DNA of 64,000 bases, taken from Desulfobulbaceae bacterium. Lineage in GTDB: Bacteria; Desulfobacterota; Desulfobulbia; Desulfobulbales; SURF-16. The stretch is taken from NCBI GenBank assembly GCA_020444175.1, contig JAHLLM010000012.1, forward strand, positions 1 through 64,000. Direction: 5' to 3'. Of this stretch, positions 18,100 through 27,500 are shown piece after piece. The notes below the pieces were generated by a model that saw only the letters and a list, made by a program, of their open reading frames with translations, ran no database searches and had not been told where the DNA came from. Both the position numbers and the translations under genes were made by a program. Position 1 is the first letter of the stretch, and each line of letters begins with the position of its first letter.

Positions 18100-19475
18100 C
18101 TACTGGCGCAGATCGATTGGTATCCAACCAAGAAGGGTACGATACAATTGCTCCATGCTTTCGTAAATAAAACCATGGAACCAAAAACGTATCTTCTCCC
18201 AAAGAGATCTCTTTGTTTTCCATTCTTTCCACAATGCGTTGAATAAAGGACAGCATAGCTGTTGAATTTGATCAACCAGGAATGCCAACATCATGAGCAT
18301 GACAAAGACTACGCTCAGGTTCTTTTGGCCCAGTCCGTAGTTATGGCCGAAATTATATCCTTGATTCTTGAGGGTGTTAAACGTCTCATTCTCAATTTTC
18401 CAGCGTGCCCGACCGCCTCGCATTATTTGCATGGCATTTTGCTTGGTGATTACAAAATCGGTAATCCAGCTGAAGCGTTTTATTTTGCCGGTGGCTGTAT
18501 TTTCTTCCCAGTATTCGAAAAAATTAACCCGCACATCCTGATTGGACTTATTCAAGGGAACATCATTCATAATGCGGAAATAATGCTGAATGTCGGAGTT
18601 GTTTGCATCTGTAAAGACAAATTCTGTCGTTGCTCCTGTCTCGGAGGCCATATCGACATCCTCAAAAAGATATTTGTGGTCTCCTGGTTTAACGCCAAGG
18701 ATATAATGGATGTTGTTTGCCTCGAGATCTCGAATATGGGGTGCGTTTGAACTGAGTGCATCTTCGTTTATGATCAAGGGAAGATGAGGATGCTCCCTGC
18801 GTAAATGGCCAAGAAAGCGTTTGGCTGCATTGCGTTCACAATCATTTTTGTTGGCACCGTCCTGTTTTATAATCATCTCAGGGCAGAGGGGAATAACCTC
18901 CTTGTGGTCGGGGTGGACAATGGCTGCCCCTAGCATCTGGAGATAATAGGTCACTTCCCCTGTGGATCGGTTGAGTTTTTCCATGCAGGCCGCGCTGTGA
19001 CGTACTTTGGATGAAAAATAACCGGTGCCGTCAAGGTTCAAAAGATAGCATCCTTCCATAAAGACCATTTTTTCAAGGACCTTACCTCGTTGCAGTTGTC
19101 GAAATGAATCTTTGAAAAGTGGTCGGAGATCATTGGGATCGACATCATCAAGAATGTCACGCATGGATGTGTCACAGGGAATTTTGCCGATCCCATAATC
19201 CCATAAATGCTCATGAGGTTCAGAGGTCCTTTTCTACGCCTCTCATCAAAGGCTAACAAGGAAGGATCTTTCAGGAAAAAAACGGCAAAGCCGGACATCA
19301 GCGCATCAGTCAAAGAGATTTCCACCTTGCCTCTGCGATGATCGTCAATTTTGTCAAAGCCTTTTCGCAAGGTGCTGAAAAGGGCATCTGCATTGAGATG
19401 CTTACGCAGTTTGATTTTGTTAACTTGATCGGTTGCCTTCTTTGCTTCTTTCATAAATGACTTGAGATACGACAT
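18100..19475 (-). pseudogene. Frameshifted IS transposase (DDE type, ISNCY/IS4-like)
   Basis: Two overlapping frames together make one transposase. The first (from 19475) encodes the N-terminus to LMSIYGI; the second (to the stop at 18100) continues as IPCDTSMRDILDDVDP. The junction holds an exact tandem duplication of 8 bp, ATCCCATA at 19190-19197 and again at 19198-19205. Removing one copy restores a single frame of 455 codons reading ...SIYGIGKIPCDTS.... Catalytic-type motifs are intact downstream: LDGTGYFSS (Asp), INEDALSSN (Asp) and RWKIENETFNTLKNQGY (Glu). The family name is from memory of the LDGTGYFSS and NDCERNAAKRF motifs and is not certain. Programmed frameshifting is less likely because no slippery heptamer is seen at the junction. 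Confidence 0.85.
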
Positions 19476-19514
19476 TGGGCGGCTCCTTGTAAGTTGTTGA
19501 TATTCTTATCAAAG

Positions 19515-19545
19515 ATAATCGCGCCCATTATGGGCATTATGTCAA
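19515..19545 (-). promoter_or_regulatory. Transposase promoter with internal palindrome
   Basis: On the minus strand, TTGACA (19540-19545) and GATTAT (19515-19520) stand 19 bp apart, about 40 bp before the transposase start. Between them GCCCAT-T-ATGGGC (19523-19535) is a perfect 6-1-6 palindrome, a possible operator. The 19-bp spacing is longer than ideal. Confidence 0.4.
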
Positions 19546-19565
19546 GAAAAAAATCACCTGCGCCG

Positions 19566-20411
19566 TATTTTTTTATAATGTAAAATTGAATAGTTATATG
19601 CCATCATCTATCAAACAACGATGGCGCTATTATAGCCAAAATTGCCAAAAGTTTACGAAACAAAAATCAGGACTTGCAGTTATTGCCATGATTCAAGCAT
19701 GTCCGGGAACCGCTGTAAAACCATTAAGTCAACATAGCAAGATTTGCACCAATCTAACCAGAGGCAAGAACTTACTTTATTTTAAATAGATATACTTCGT
19801 TGTGTATTTCTTGGATGTGATTTTTTGTTCGGATTTACGGTAAAGTGGAAAAAGGTTCCCAAAATGCGGAAAATTTTAATTTTTAAAGTTGAGTTGCTGG
19901 ATTTTTTAAAAGAATTTTGGAGAAAGACTTGTCTCACGATTTTTGAAGAGAAGAGGTTATGCTATGCCGTTGCCCATATTAAGCGATTTAGCATTCTCTG
20001 AATTTAAGATATATCGTAACCGGACTCGCCAAGGCCTTGGCAAATTATCATTAAAAACAGCCTACTCCCCACATACAATTGCCATTTGACACATAAAATA
20101 AGTTTGGCAATCCATGAAAAATACCACGGCAGACGCATGCTTCAGTTTAGCCAGGAAAGCTGATTGAAAACATTTTCAGTCAAAATAAACTAAGTGGTGC
20201 GCCTGCCATGGTAAATCAATATGAGGATCTCCGCCTCTCGCAGAGAAGACCAACAGTGGCCAGGCTATACTCGGCTTGAATTTCAAACTGGCAAGATTAA
20301 GAAAGAACTTAAGAAAAGTGTTGGCGCATCAACTGAGCTTAACCAAGTTTCATTATAGATTATAAATCTGTATCCAGGCAACAAAGCAGCTGTTAAATCG
20401 TTAGGGAAAGT
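19566..20411. other. Long gene-free AT-rich region
   Basis: About 850 bp between the IS and the O-antigen-ligase gene. The one short open frame (19586-19789, TTG start) has no ribosome-binding site and unremarkable composition and was not accepted. TCTCGCAGAGAA near 20239 also occurs near 16852, on the other side of the higBA/IS segment; this may be chance. No RNA gene is recognised. Confidence 0.5.
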
Positions 20412-22418
20412 TCATCTGACTTGAGATTCAAGATATTTACTCCTGTGGTAGGAGCTTTTTCTCTCGTCATTGAGGTATTTACTGTAGATAACCGCTAAAC
20501 TTTTATGCACCCGATAAAGAGAAGGATCAAGCCTTATTGCCAATTCATATTCCCCTGCCGCTCTGGTGAATGATTTTTTTCTGCCGTATAAGTAGCCAAG
20601 GTTAGCGTGGATTTTCGCATTGTCTGCCAAGACGTTCACCGCCTGTTCAAAGTAGATCAAGGCCTGTTCATATTTTTTCTGTCTTAAGTAAATATTGGCA
20701 ATACCTTTAAGAGAGTTCCCGTCATCAGGTAAAATTTTCAATATTTGCTTTAATGTTGCCAAGGTTTTTTCTTCATTTCCAGATTCTTTATATGCGCTGG
20801 ACAGATTGATCAAGGCATTGACGTTATACGGGTACGTTTGAAGGACTGCCTCCAGGGACTGAATGCTTTGCTGCAGATTTCCGGTACGAGCAAAGGCAAG
20901 TCCCGCTGTAGACAGTGCCTCCATATTATGGGGATTGTGTTTATTCGCCTGTAAGCTTGCATCTATTGCTTCACTCCACCTGCCTCTCTTTTCAGCTTGC
21001 TGTGCGATTTTATAATAATAGTCACTCTGTAGATTCCCCACGTTGAAACGCAAAATAAACAGATTCATAAGCAAAATAATTATGGCTGAAAGCAAGGCTA
21101 CAAAAGAAGGGAACCTAAGTATGCACTTCCTTTGTTTCCCATGGTTGAAAGATGAAATCATCCCAAGAGTTGCAAAAAAAATTAATGCAGATACAGAGCG
21201 ATACATGGGGAAACTGGCCAGGCAGATAACCATAAAGGCGACAAGCACACCTCCCAGGCATAAGACTGTAATTTTTCGATCACTCGGCAAATCAGAATAT
21301 TTGAGTAAAATGAAAATATTCCAAAACGCGGTAAACAATATCAGCACAAAAAACAAGAGCCCCGTGATTCCCAATTCTACGCCGATTTGGATATAATCGT
21401 TGTGTACATTGCGAGGTTGATGCAGAGCATTAAAATTGAATTCGTTAACCGCCTTTGTGCGGTAGAAGGGATAAAAGATTTTAAAATTTCCTAAACCATA
21501 TCCTGTAAAGGGACGTTCTTTAATCATTTGCAGTGAATTCTGCCAAATCATATAACGGGTATTGAATGATCCTTGCGGATTTACAATTTTATTTTTGTAT
21601 GCAGCAACCACACTGTTTTTTAGATCATTGCCCCATTTTGATTGATTGAACCCAACCGTAAGAAGAAGAAAAATCCCTATAACAACCAAGATGGCTTTAG
21701 TCGGTATGCGTCGTTCTTTTTTAAGTTGGTAATTTTTAAAAATAAATGATCCGGCGATGAAACATCCCGCAGTGATGACAGCTCCCCATGCAGCCCATGT
21801 CGCGGCAAAAAACAGGAAACAGAGGCCTGAAAAGAGAGTGAGCAGGCAAAGTATTCTGAATCTGACCGAGTCTTCCTTGAAAAATAAGGCAATGGAGAAA
21901 GGAACAGTAAGACATACAAAATGGGCGGCCATGTTCTTATTGCCGAAAGTTGCTGCCGGCGGCACAACCTGAGTTACCAAAGAGATATCAAACAAAGATT
22001 GCGCACAACCCAGGAGCGCGATCCCAAGGCAGGAAAGAACCAAGGCAATCATCATTTTTTCTTGCCATTTTTCCGGCTGCAGACGTGATACTGCAAAATA
22101 AATGACCCCACAGGCTGACCAGTGGATAACTACCTGAAGGGATTCATATCTATTTGTCGACCAAAATAAGCTGATGAGCCCCCACAGAAAGAAAAAGAGT
22201 AGAGCAGTATCAAGGACACTCATTGAGAGAGTTTTTTTATGGTCTTTATATGCTTTCAGGCACAGGAGAAAAAGTAAGGCGAAAGAGGAAGTTTGGATAA
22301 AAACAGCCTGGGGAAGATTAGCAAAATCATAGAGTGCGTTTACGTGGACAAAAGAGGCAGCGAGTAAGATGAAAACTACCAAATATCCGCTTATCGAATC
22401 GAGAAAAATTAAACGCAT
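20412..22418 (-). CDS. O-antigen ligase/polymerase-like (Wzy_C) protein with C-terminal TPR repeats
   Basis: 668 residues. Ten or more TM segments fill residues 10-450, with the Wzy_C/WaaL-type loop between them: NTRYMIWQNSLQMIKERPF, GYGLGNF and then HNDYIQIGVELGITGLL. From about 465 to 655 there are at least five TPR units (AEKRGRWSEAIDASLQANKH; AGLAFARTGNLQQSIQSLEA; LGYLYGRKKSFTRAAGEYEL). Such fusions are found among bacterial O-antigen ligases and pilin glycan ligases; the TPR part probably binds the acceptor or a partner outside the inner membrane. No sugar-transferase cluster is adjacent, so whether it ligates LPS, a protein glycan or an exopolysaccharide is open. It lies downstream of the giant secreted protein, separated by a strong hairpin. 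Confidence 0.88.
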   Translation of the reverse strand: MRLIFLDSISGYLVVFILLAASFVHVNALYDFANLPQAVFIQTSSFALLFLLCLKAYKDHKKTLSMSVLDTALLFFFLWGLISLFWSTNRYESLQVVIHWSACGVIYFAVSRLQPEKWQEKMMIALVLSCLGIALLGCAQSLFDISLVTQVVPPAATFGNKNMAAHFVCLTVPFSIALFFKEDSVRFRILCLLTLFSGLCFLFFAATWAAWGAVITAGCFIAGSFIFKNYQLKKERRIPTKAILVVIGIFLLLTVGFNQSKWGNDLKNSVVAAYKNKIVNPQGSFNTRYMIWQNSLQMIKERPFTGYGLGNFKIFYPFYRTKAVNEFNFNALHQPRNVHNDYIQIGVELGITGLLFFVLILFTAFWNIFILLKYSDLPSDRKITVLCLGGVLVAFMVICLASFPMYRSVSALIFFATLGMISSFNHGKQRKCILRFPSFVALLSAIIILLMNLFILRFNVGNLQSDYYYKIAQQAEKRGRWSEAIDASLQANKHNPHNMEALSTAGLAFARTGNLQQSIQSLEAVLQTYPYNVNALINLSSAYKESGNEEKTLATLKQILKILPDDGNSLKGIANIYLRQKKYEQALIYFEQAVNVLADNAKIHANLGYLYGRKKSFTRAAGEYELAIRLDPSLYRVHKSLAVIYSKYLNDERKSSYHRSKYLESQVR

Positions 22419-22433
22419 AATTACTGACAGATT

Positions 22434-22471
22434 TCACAGGATATCAAAGGAAAAACTTTGATATCCTGTGA
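22434..22471. terminator. Perfect 16-bp-stem hairpin between the secreted protein and O-antigen-ligase genes
   Basis: TCACAGGATATCAAAG (22434-22449) is the exact reverse complement of 22456-22471, with loop GAAAAA. It lies 26 bp after the giant-protein stop and 15 bp before the ligase start codon. No T-run follows on the minus strand, so it may act as a transcript stabiliser or attenuator rather than a simple terminator. Confidence 0.55.
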
Positions 22472-22497
22472 GTACAGGTTGGTCTCTGTTAAAAAAA

Positions 22498-25400
22498 TCA
22501 CATAGGAGGTTCAAGACCAGACGGGGGAGGCGGGAGACTGATGTGGCGCCGGCCAAAATCCTGGGTAAAGAGGAACAGGTCAATATCATCAACAACACTA
22601 TCCCGATTCAGGTCAAAGAAACAGAAATTGACAAGAGAACAATCCATTTTTCCTAATTCATTGCTGAAATGCATTAAATCTTCACCATCTATGTCATCGT
22701 CATAGTCACTGTCGGCAATGAGTTCCGGCAGTTCATTTATATCATCAGGGTTGCTTGAACCAAGGAATTCATGAAGATTCGTGAAACCATCTCCATCAAG
22801 ATCATCCAGCGCGTCATTGGCAGCAGGGTCCAAGCCATTATCGATCTCCCAGTAGTTGTTCATGCCATCCTGATCTATATCATTTTGGCTCAAGGAACAA
22901 CCGTATTCATCCACCTGTTCACCCGGCATTGTTCCGGGACAGAGATCGACATCACCGCACACACCGTCATCATCCAAGTCGTTCTCTGCATCAAGTGGAC
23001 AAACGTCACAAACATCACCAAAGCCGTCATTATCACTATCAGACTGATCAGGATTATAGCCAGGGATCTCCACCACAGGGTCATAAGGAAGTATGACATT
23101 GTCTATCCAGGCAGCATCTGTCCCGGCAGCATTCGCACCATCTTTCTCATAGACCCATTTGAATGTGTGGAGCCCGGCGCTCACTTGAGAGGTGAAGGGG
23201 TGTCCCCCGGATGCAGTATACGAAGCACTGCTTGAAAAAGTGTACCATGAGGAGCTTGAGGCTGTGTAATAAAAGCTGTTAGAGAGAGTGTAACCTTGGG
23301 CGCCGGACCAGGTTTGCTGTAATTCGTCATCAATATAAAAGGCCAGGAAATCATGGTCCTGCTCCGAGTCAACCCGGTAGCGAAAACTCATCTCACCTTC
23401 GTTTGTGAAAGCCTTCAAGCTTAATCTTGCCTGCTGGTTATCGTAAAGCCACGGCGTACGTGCTGCGTATTGTCCTTCAAATGCTGGAGACGAAAAGATC
23501 CAGCTACCGGCATATTGATACCAGGTAGCTTCTGATGTAACAAACCAATCACCATCACCGCCTGTTACCCAAGGGAAATTTGAGAAATCGCCGGATTCAA
23601 AACTGTCAAAAAAACCGATGTTATCTGTTTCGCAGATGTCGCCGATTTTATCGTGATCTAAATCGCTTTGCGGAGAGTTAACTATTTCAGGGCAGTTGTC
23701 AAAAATATCAGGGATAAAGTCGTTGTCAATGTCCGGCCATGTGGGTGTTCCCGGGCCAAAGAAAACATTATCTATCCAGACCTTGTCCTGGCCCGCTGCG
23801 AGAGATTCATCCTTGTTAAATGTCCATTTGAATGAATGCAAACCAAATAAGACCGGGTAAATAGCAGATGTATAAGAACCTGCAGAAGAAGATGTGTAAC
23901 CGGTTGATCCCGACCACTCACCTTGCAATTCATCATCTATATAGAATTGAAGAAAGTCGTAATCCTCTTCAGTGTCAACCCGGTGGATAAATCCGATGAC
24001 TCCCGTGTCACAGTGTTTAATAAGTTTCAGATCCGCACTTTCACCATCGTTAAGATCCGGAGAGCTCATGGAAAAATTTCCGAGAAGAGGATTATCAGAG
24101 CTGATCTCCCAGTCGCCGTCACCACTTGTCATCCATTCCAGGCGTGCAGACTCCGGCTCAAAATCGTCAAGAACGGCACTTGGGAAATTTGGGTACCCAT
24201 CATCAAGACAGTTGTCTACATCATCAAATATACCATCATAGTCACGGTCTTCGGAGCAGGGAGAATTCAGATCACACTTGTCTCCAGTTCCATCATTGTC
24301 GCAGTCTTTCTGTTCCGGATTGAAAGTATATTCGCAGTTATCATTGCCGCAGATCAAATCACCATCAATGTCATTATTTGCAGCTTCAAAAGGACAGGGG
24401 TCCGAGTTGTCACCGGTTCCATCATTATCGCTATCTATCCATTCCTGGGGGTCTGTTGGAAAGATATCAATGTTGTCTTGGTAAAGGTCTCCATCGCTAT
24501 CGCTTTTACATGGATCGGTTTCTTGCCCATTCACAATGCCATCATGATTTTCATCTTCAAGTCCGTCTAACAGGGTATCATTGTCGGAATCAGGATTCTC
24601 TGGGTCGGTGCAACCAATTTCCTCCAAGGCATCCAGCAAACCATCATTGTCGGAATCACCCATAGCGCTGGCTGCTAACGCCCAATAAATGACCATCCCT
24701 CTGGAATTACTATCATAAATATCAAATATAAAGCTAAGATCCTTTGGATTATCACCACTGGTAATTTCCCGGGTATTTGTTTCACCCCACCAGTTGTAGT
24801 GGGCAGAAATGTCGAAAGTGGTGTTGTTATAAATGGCATAATAAGTAATTAAGTCGCTTGATGATGCACCATTGCCATAAATATCATTGAAACGAATGAC
24901 AGGCTTAGCATAGCTGTTCAGAAAGATGCCATGTTTGCTGTTATTTGTTATCTGGTTGCCACTGATAGCAAAAGTTCCGTCAGCATTGACATCTGCAAAG
25001 TCAACTGAAAGGCCATATTCATTGGCGCTGATTACATTGTCGATGATATCGGCAATTACTTTTCCCGAAATATACAGCCCATAGTAACCATTCGATACAG
25101 TATTGCCTTCAATACGATATCGGGTATCACAAGAGTAAGAATCCTTATTATGATACAATTTGATACCATATCCATTTCCTATGCCATTCGCGGTTATTGT
25201 ATTATTTTCTATTAATGGGGAATCGGAACTACTAATATGATTTGTGATTATTCCTCCAGCACCGTTTTGGGAAAAATTATTGCCGGAAACAACGAGTTCT
25301 CCACTACTGTAAAGATAATTTAGGCCAGCCTCGTTGTTCTCATAAATATCATTATTAACAATCAGGCTATTAGAATAGTTAAATAAAATGGATATCCCGC

Positions 25401-26505
25401 TTCCGGCATTATGCCTTAGAGCAGAACCACTTACCGTTATTGATCCCTGCCCTTTGTCGATGTTATTTACATAAATACCATGATTACTGCTATTGCTGAT
25501 GACACTGTTAGTAATAGTCAAATGACGGTACCCTTCTGTCCATATTCCATATCCAGAATAGTCAACCACAATTTGTTGAAGCAGAGTAGAAAGAGACTGG
25601 CAGCATGGAGTTTTTAAGTAAATCCCTCCCCAATCTCCTTTAAACGGCTCTTGGGCACTGCTGGTAAAAATAATTGGTTCGGCTTCTGTACCAACTGCAT
25701 CAAGTTGACCATAAATAATCAATTCACTCGCATTGAAGCTTTGTCCAGAGCTTGTATCCCCTTGATCGTCACTGTTTGCTAAAAACATGACTGTAACTCC
25801 GGGTTCGATGGTCAATGCGAAGCCCTCTTTTACCGTTACATCTCCAGTAACCAGATAAGGGCTATTCGCTTTGCTCCAGAGAATATCCTCAGTCCGCTCA
25901 CCGCCACTCACTTCAGTTGCACCGTAGATTGCATTGTCTTTCAGGTCCTGAGGAAGTCCTAATTCATTAGCGGGATCATGATAATAAACTATGAGGCGAT
26001 CAAAGATATTAACTTCAAGAAGGTTATTCTCTTCTATCGGCACAGGATTTTCGTTTGTAGCAATGTTGCCGGCAAAAATTCCGGAGTCTGGGTTTGTCTC
26101 GATAAGGATAATGCTTTCGCCTATGTTTTCCCTGGTACTGGTGACTAAAACTGTTGTGCTGTCAATCGTTAGCGGGTCAATGTTGAGGTCGGGGTCTTCA
26201 AGCTTGATAGAGACTTCTGAGCCTGTTTGATAATTTTCAACATCCGATCCTAATTGATCTGTGAAATTCACTCGTCCGGTTGTCGCAGCAAATATTTGTG
26301 GAGTGAAAATAAATAGGAAAAAAATGGTGTGGCAAATTAGTTTAGATAGTGCCTGTCCATAAATGGCCCTTTTGACCGATATCTGCGTCATGCTTAAAAA
26401 ATTATCCTCGGAATATCGTATATATGCCTCCGGTAATTTTTTGCGCAATCCTTGATCTCGAACAAAATGACCTATTTCTGGACAGACACTAGATAACATT
26501 TTCAT
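22498..26505 (-). CDS. Giant secreted beta-helix protein with calcium-binding repeats and dockerin-like C-terminus
   Basis: 1335 residues. The start ATG is followed after five codons by 49 codons derived from a MITE (see entry); then the signal peptide resumes (KLICHTIFFLFIFTPQIFA). Residues about 75-190 form a domain common at the front of large exported proteins (DPDLNIDP, ETNPDSGIFAG). Residues about 230-610 are a right-handed parallel beta-helix with many NNxIxxN-type turns. From about 640 there are thrombospondin-type-3-like Asp-rich repeats (DSDNDG, DCDNDGTGDKCD). Two homologous beta-sandwich modules of about 130-150 residues (about 800-930 and 960-1120) each end in F-K-W-x-x-x-K-D...WIDNV; the second carries a Ser/Tyr-rich insert. 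The C-terminus has two Ca-loop motifs, DSDYDDDIDGEDL and DLNRDSVVDDIDL, as in dockerin-like pairs, and ends in a Pro-rich tail. Probably a cell-surface or matrix protein; no catalytic residues are evident. Confidence 0.85.
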   Translation of the reverse strand: MKMLSSVCPEIGHFVRDQGLRKKLPEAYIRYSEDNFLSMTQISVKRAIYGQALSKLICHTIFFLFIFTPQIFAATTGRVNFTDQLGSDVENYQTGSEVSIKLEDPDLNIDPLTIDSTTVLVTSTRENIGESIILIETNPDSGIFAGNIATNENPVPIEENNLLEVNIFDRLIVYYHDPANELGLPQDLKDNAIYGATEVSGGERTEDILWSKANSPYLVTGDVTVKEGFALTIEPGVTVMFLANSDDQGDTSSGQSFNASELIIYGQLDAVGTEAEPIIFTSSAQEPFKGDWGGIYLKTPCCQSLSTLLQQIVVDYSGYGIWTEGYRHLTITNSVISNSSNHGIYVNNIDKGQGSITVSGSALRHNAGSGISILFNYSNSLIVNNDIYENNEAGLNYLYSSGELVVSGNNFSQNGAGGIITNHISSSDSPLIENNTITANGIGNGYGIKLYHNKDSYSCDTRYRIEGNTVSNGYYGLYISGKVIADIIDNVISANEYGLSVDFADVNADGTFAISGNQITNNSKHGIFLNSYAKPVIRFNDIYGNGASSSDLITYYAIYNNTTFDISAHYNWWGETNTREITSGDNPKDLSFIFDIYDSNSRGMVIYWALAASAMGDSDNDGLLDALEEIGCTDPENPDSDNDTLLDGLEDENHDGIVNGQETDPCKSDSDGDLYQDNIDIFPTDPQEWIDSDNDGTGDNSDPCPFEAANNDIDGDLICGNDNCEYTFNPEQKDCDNDGTGDKCDLNSPCSEDRDYDGIFDDVDNCLDDGYPNFPSAVLDDFEPESARLEWMTSGDGDWEISSDNPLLGNFSMSSPDLNDGESADLKLIKHCDTGVIGFIHRVDTEEDYDFLQFYIDDELQGEWSGSTGYTSSSAGSYTSAIYPVLFGLHSFKWTFNKDESLAAGQDKVWIDNVFFGPGTPTWPDIDNDFIPDIFDNCPEIVNSPQSDLDHDKIGDICETDNIGFFDSFESGDFSNFPWVTGGDGDWFVTSEATWYQYAGSWIFSSPAFEGQYAARTPWLYDNQQARLSLKAFTNEGEMSFRYRVDSEQDHDFLAFYIDDELQQTWSGAQGYTLSNSFYYTASSSSWYTFSSSASYTASGGHPFTSQVSAGLHTFKWVYEKDGANAAGTDAAWIDNVILPYDPVVEIPGYNPDQSDSDNDGFGDVCDVCPLDAENDLDDDGVCGDVDLCPGTMPGEQVDEYGCSLSQNDIDQDGMNNYWEIDNGLDPAANDALDDLDGDGFTNLHEFLGSSNPDDINELPELIADSDYDDDIDGEDLMHFSNELGKMDCSLVNFCFFDLNRDSVVDDIDLFLFTQDFGRRHISLPPPPSGLEPPM
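26348..26490. mobile_element. 143-bp MITE inserted in frame within signal-peptide codons
   Basis: Ends are AGTGCCTGTCCATAAATGG (from 26348) and, on the opposite strand, AGTGTCTGTCCAGAAATAGG (from 26490), imperfect inverted repeats of about 25 bp. The element is flanked by AGAT at 26344-26347 and at 26491-26494, a 4-bp target duplication. Element plus duplication is 147 bp, exactly 49 codons, with no stop in the gene frame. Excising it rejoins the chain as MKMLSKLICHTIFFLF..., a textbook signal peptide. An internal ATG (Met39 of the present frame) could serve as a substitute start. Confidence 0.88.
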
Positions 26506-26810
26506 AAACCCTAAAGCATTCCCTTAATTTTAATTTTCGATTCATCGCCAATCCTTGAAAAGCCTCATCGACAACACTGAACCACAATTCATTCCCGAAA
26601 CATAACAAGCAATATCTGCACCGACAACAAAATGTTGGGATATTTCTTTAATTTCTCTACAATTACGGATTATTACGTTGATTTACACTGCTTAGGGAAT
26701 TTAAAAAAGAATGTGCGGATTCCGGGAATACGAACAAAATCGAACAGAAAAACGGAATTTACAGCCAAGAGAGGAAAAAATTTGCGGGGACAGCAGCCAA
26801 CGCAAATCAC
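26506..26810. other. Intergenic region upstream of the giant secreted protein
   Basis: About 305 bp between the giant-protein start and the lipoprotein stop (both minus strand). It should hold the promoter of the secreted protein. No clear -35/-10 pair stands out, and the overlapping plus-strand frame (26632-26883) is not convincing. Confidence 0.4.
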
Positions 26811-27500
26811 TTACATCACAATAGATAAAAACAGGGTCGACATGCCGAACATGTATTTCTGCGGCAGGCCTCCCCGCAGGTAGATGTCGTCTTCCACGCG
26901 GGTCAGGATTCTGGTCATGATCACCTCATATCCCATGTTCAGATAGCCGTTTTCAGACATGCCGTTGGTCAGGAAAAGCAGATCGCCATTCATATCCTTG
27001 TATGTTTTCAAACGCCAGTTCACCTGACTCAAATTAAAATGAAGACGCTCGATTCTTTCAAGCGACAGCTGCAGCCCTGTCAGAAAATACTTCATTTCAT
27101 CAAGTCCATAGGCCTCTTGTATACTTTTTACCAGCCCCAACCCCAGAAGATAGACACGGTCTTCGGCGGTATCCTGGGCAAAAGAAAGGGAAAGCAGCTC
27201 TTTGGACGTCTTGTTCTCAAGGCCGTTGCGGTATCGTCCATTTTGCGGCCTGAATATTGAATCTATTTTCTGACGGCGGACACTCAGATTCTTTTCATAT
27301 TTAGGATTGCGGGCATAGAGGCGGACCACAAAGTCCTCCAGGTCGGAGATTGTGGATTGTATATGGTATTCAAATATGGAAACTTCAGCAGGTTTTATCA
27401 CCTTGGCAAAATCGGCTGCATCCCTGTTCTTGGAGCTGCAGCCGGTTATTGCCTGAATAAAAAGAAAAACAGAAAGGAAAAAGAAAAAATTGTATCTCAC
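26811..27500 (-). CDS. Putative lipoprotein, function unknown
   Basis: 229 residues. A lipoprotein signal (hydrophobic F/L-rich segment, lipobox AITGC, Cys21) places it in the envelope. The rest is largely helical with charged segments (SIFEYHIQSTISDLEDFVVRL; GLENKTSKELLSLSF) and no recognised domain. The start ATG overlaps the purC stop by four bases (ATGA), so it is translated from the purC transcript although a metabolic link is not obvious. Confidence 0.8.
   Translation of the reverse strand: MRYNFFFFLSVFLFIQAITGCSSKNRDAADFAKVIKPAEVSIFEYHIQSTISDLEDFVVRLYARNPKYEKNLSVRRQKIDSIFRPQNGRYRNGLENKTSKELLSLSFAQDTAEDRVYLLGLGLVKSIQEAYGLDEMKYFLTGLQLSLERIERLHFNLSQVNWRLKTYKDMNGDLLFLTNGMSENGYLNMGYEVIMTRILTRVEDDIYLRGGLPQKYMFGMSTLFLSIVM

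Larger units (their letters stand above)
17990..19565 (-). mobile_element. Insertion sequence with broken DDE transposase (ends approximate)
   Basis: One transposase gene (18100-19475) fills the element. Imperfect inverted ends are suggested by a T-run followed by ..ATAATGCTCCAT near 18018-18050 and, on the opposite strand, a T-run followed by ..ATAATGCCCAT near 19528-19560. Exact termini and a target duplication could not be fixed by eye. The element sits beside higBA in an otherwise gene-poor segment. Confidence 0.55.

Noticed and set aside
18100-19475. Two-ORF transposase using programmed frameshifting
   Set aside because: No slippery heptamer is seen at the junction, and an exact 8-bp tandem duplication explains the frame break fully.
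19586-19789. 67-codon frame after the IS
   Set aside because: TTG start, no ribosome-binding site and no recognisable pattern; the region looks non-coding.
22771-24665. Several plus-strand open frames rich in Ile/Val/Ser/His
   Set aside because: They are antisense shadows of the Asp/Asn-rich repeats of the giant secreted protein and have no ribosome-binding sites or family features.
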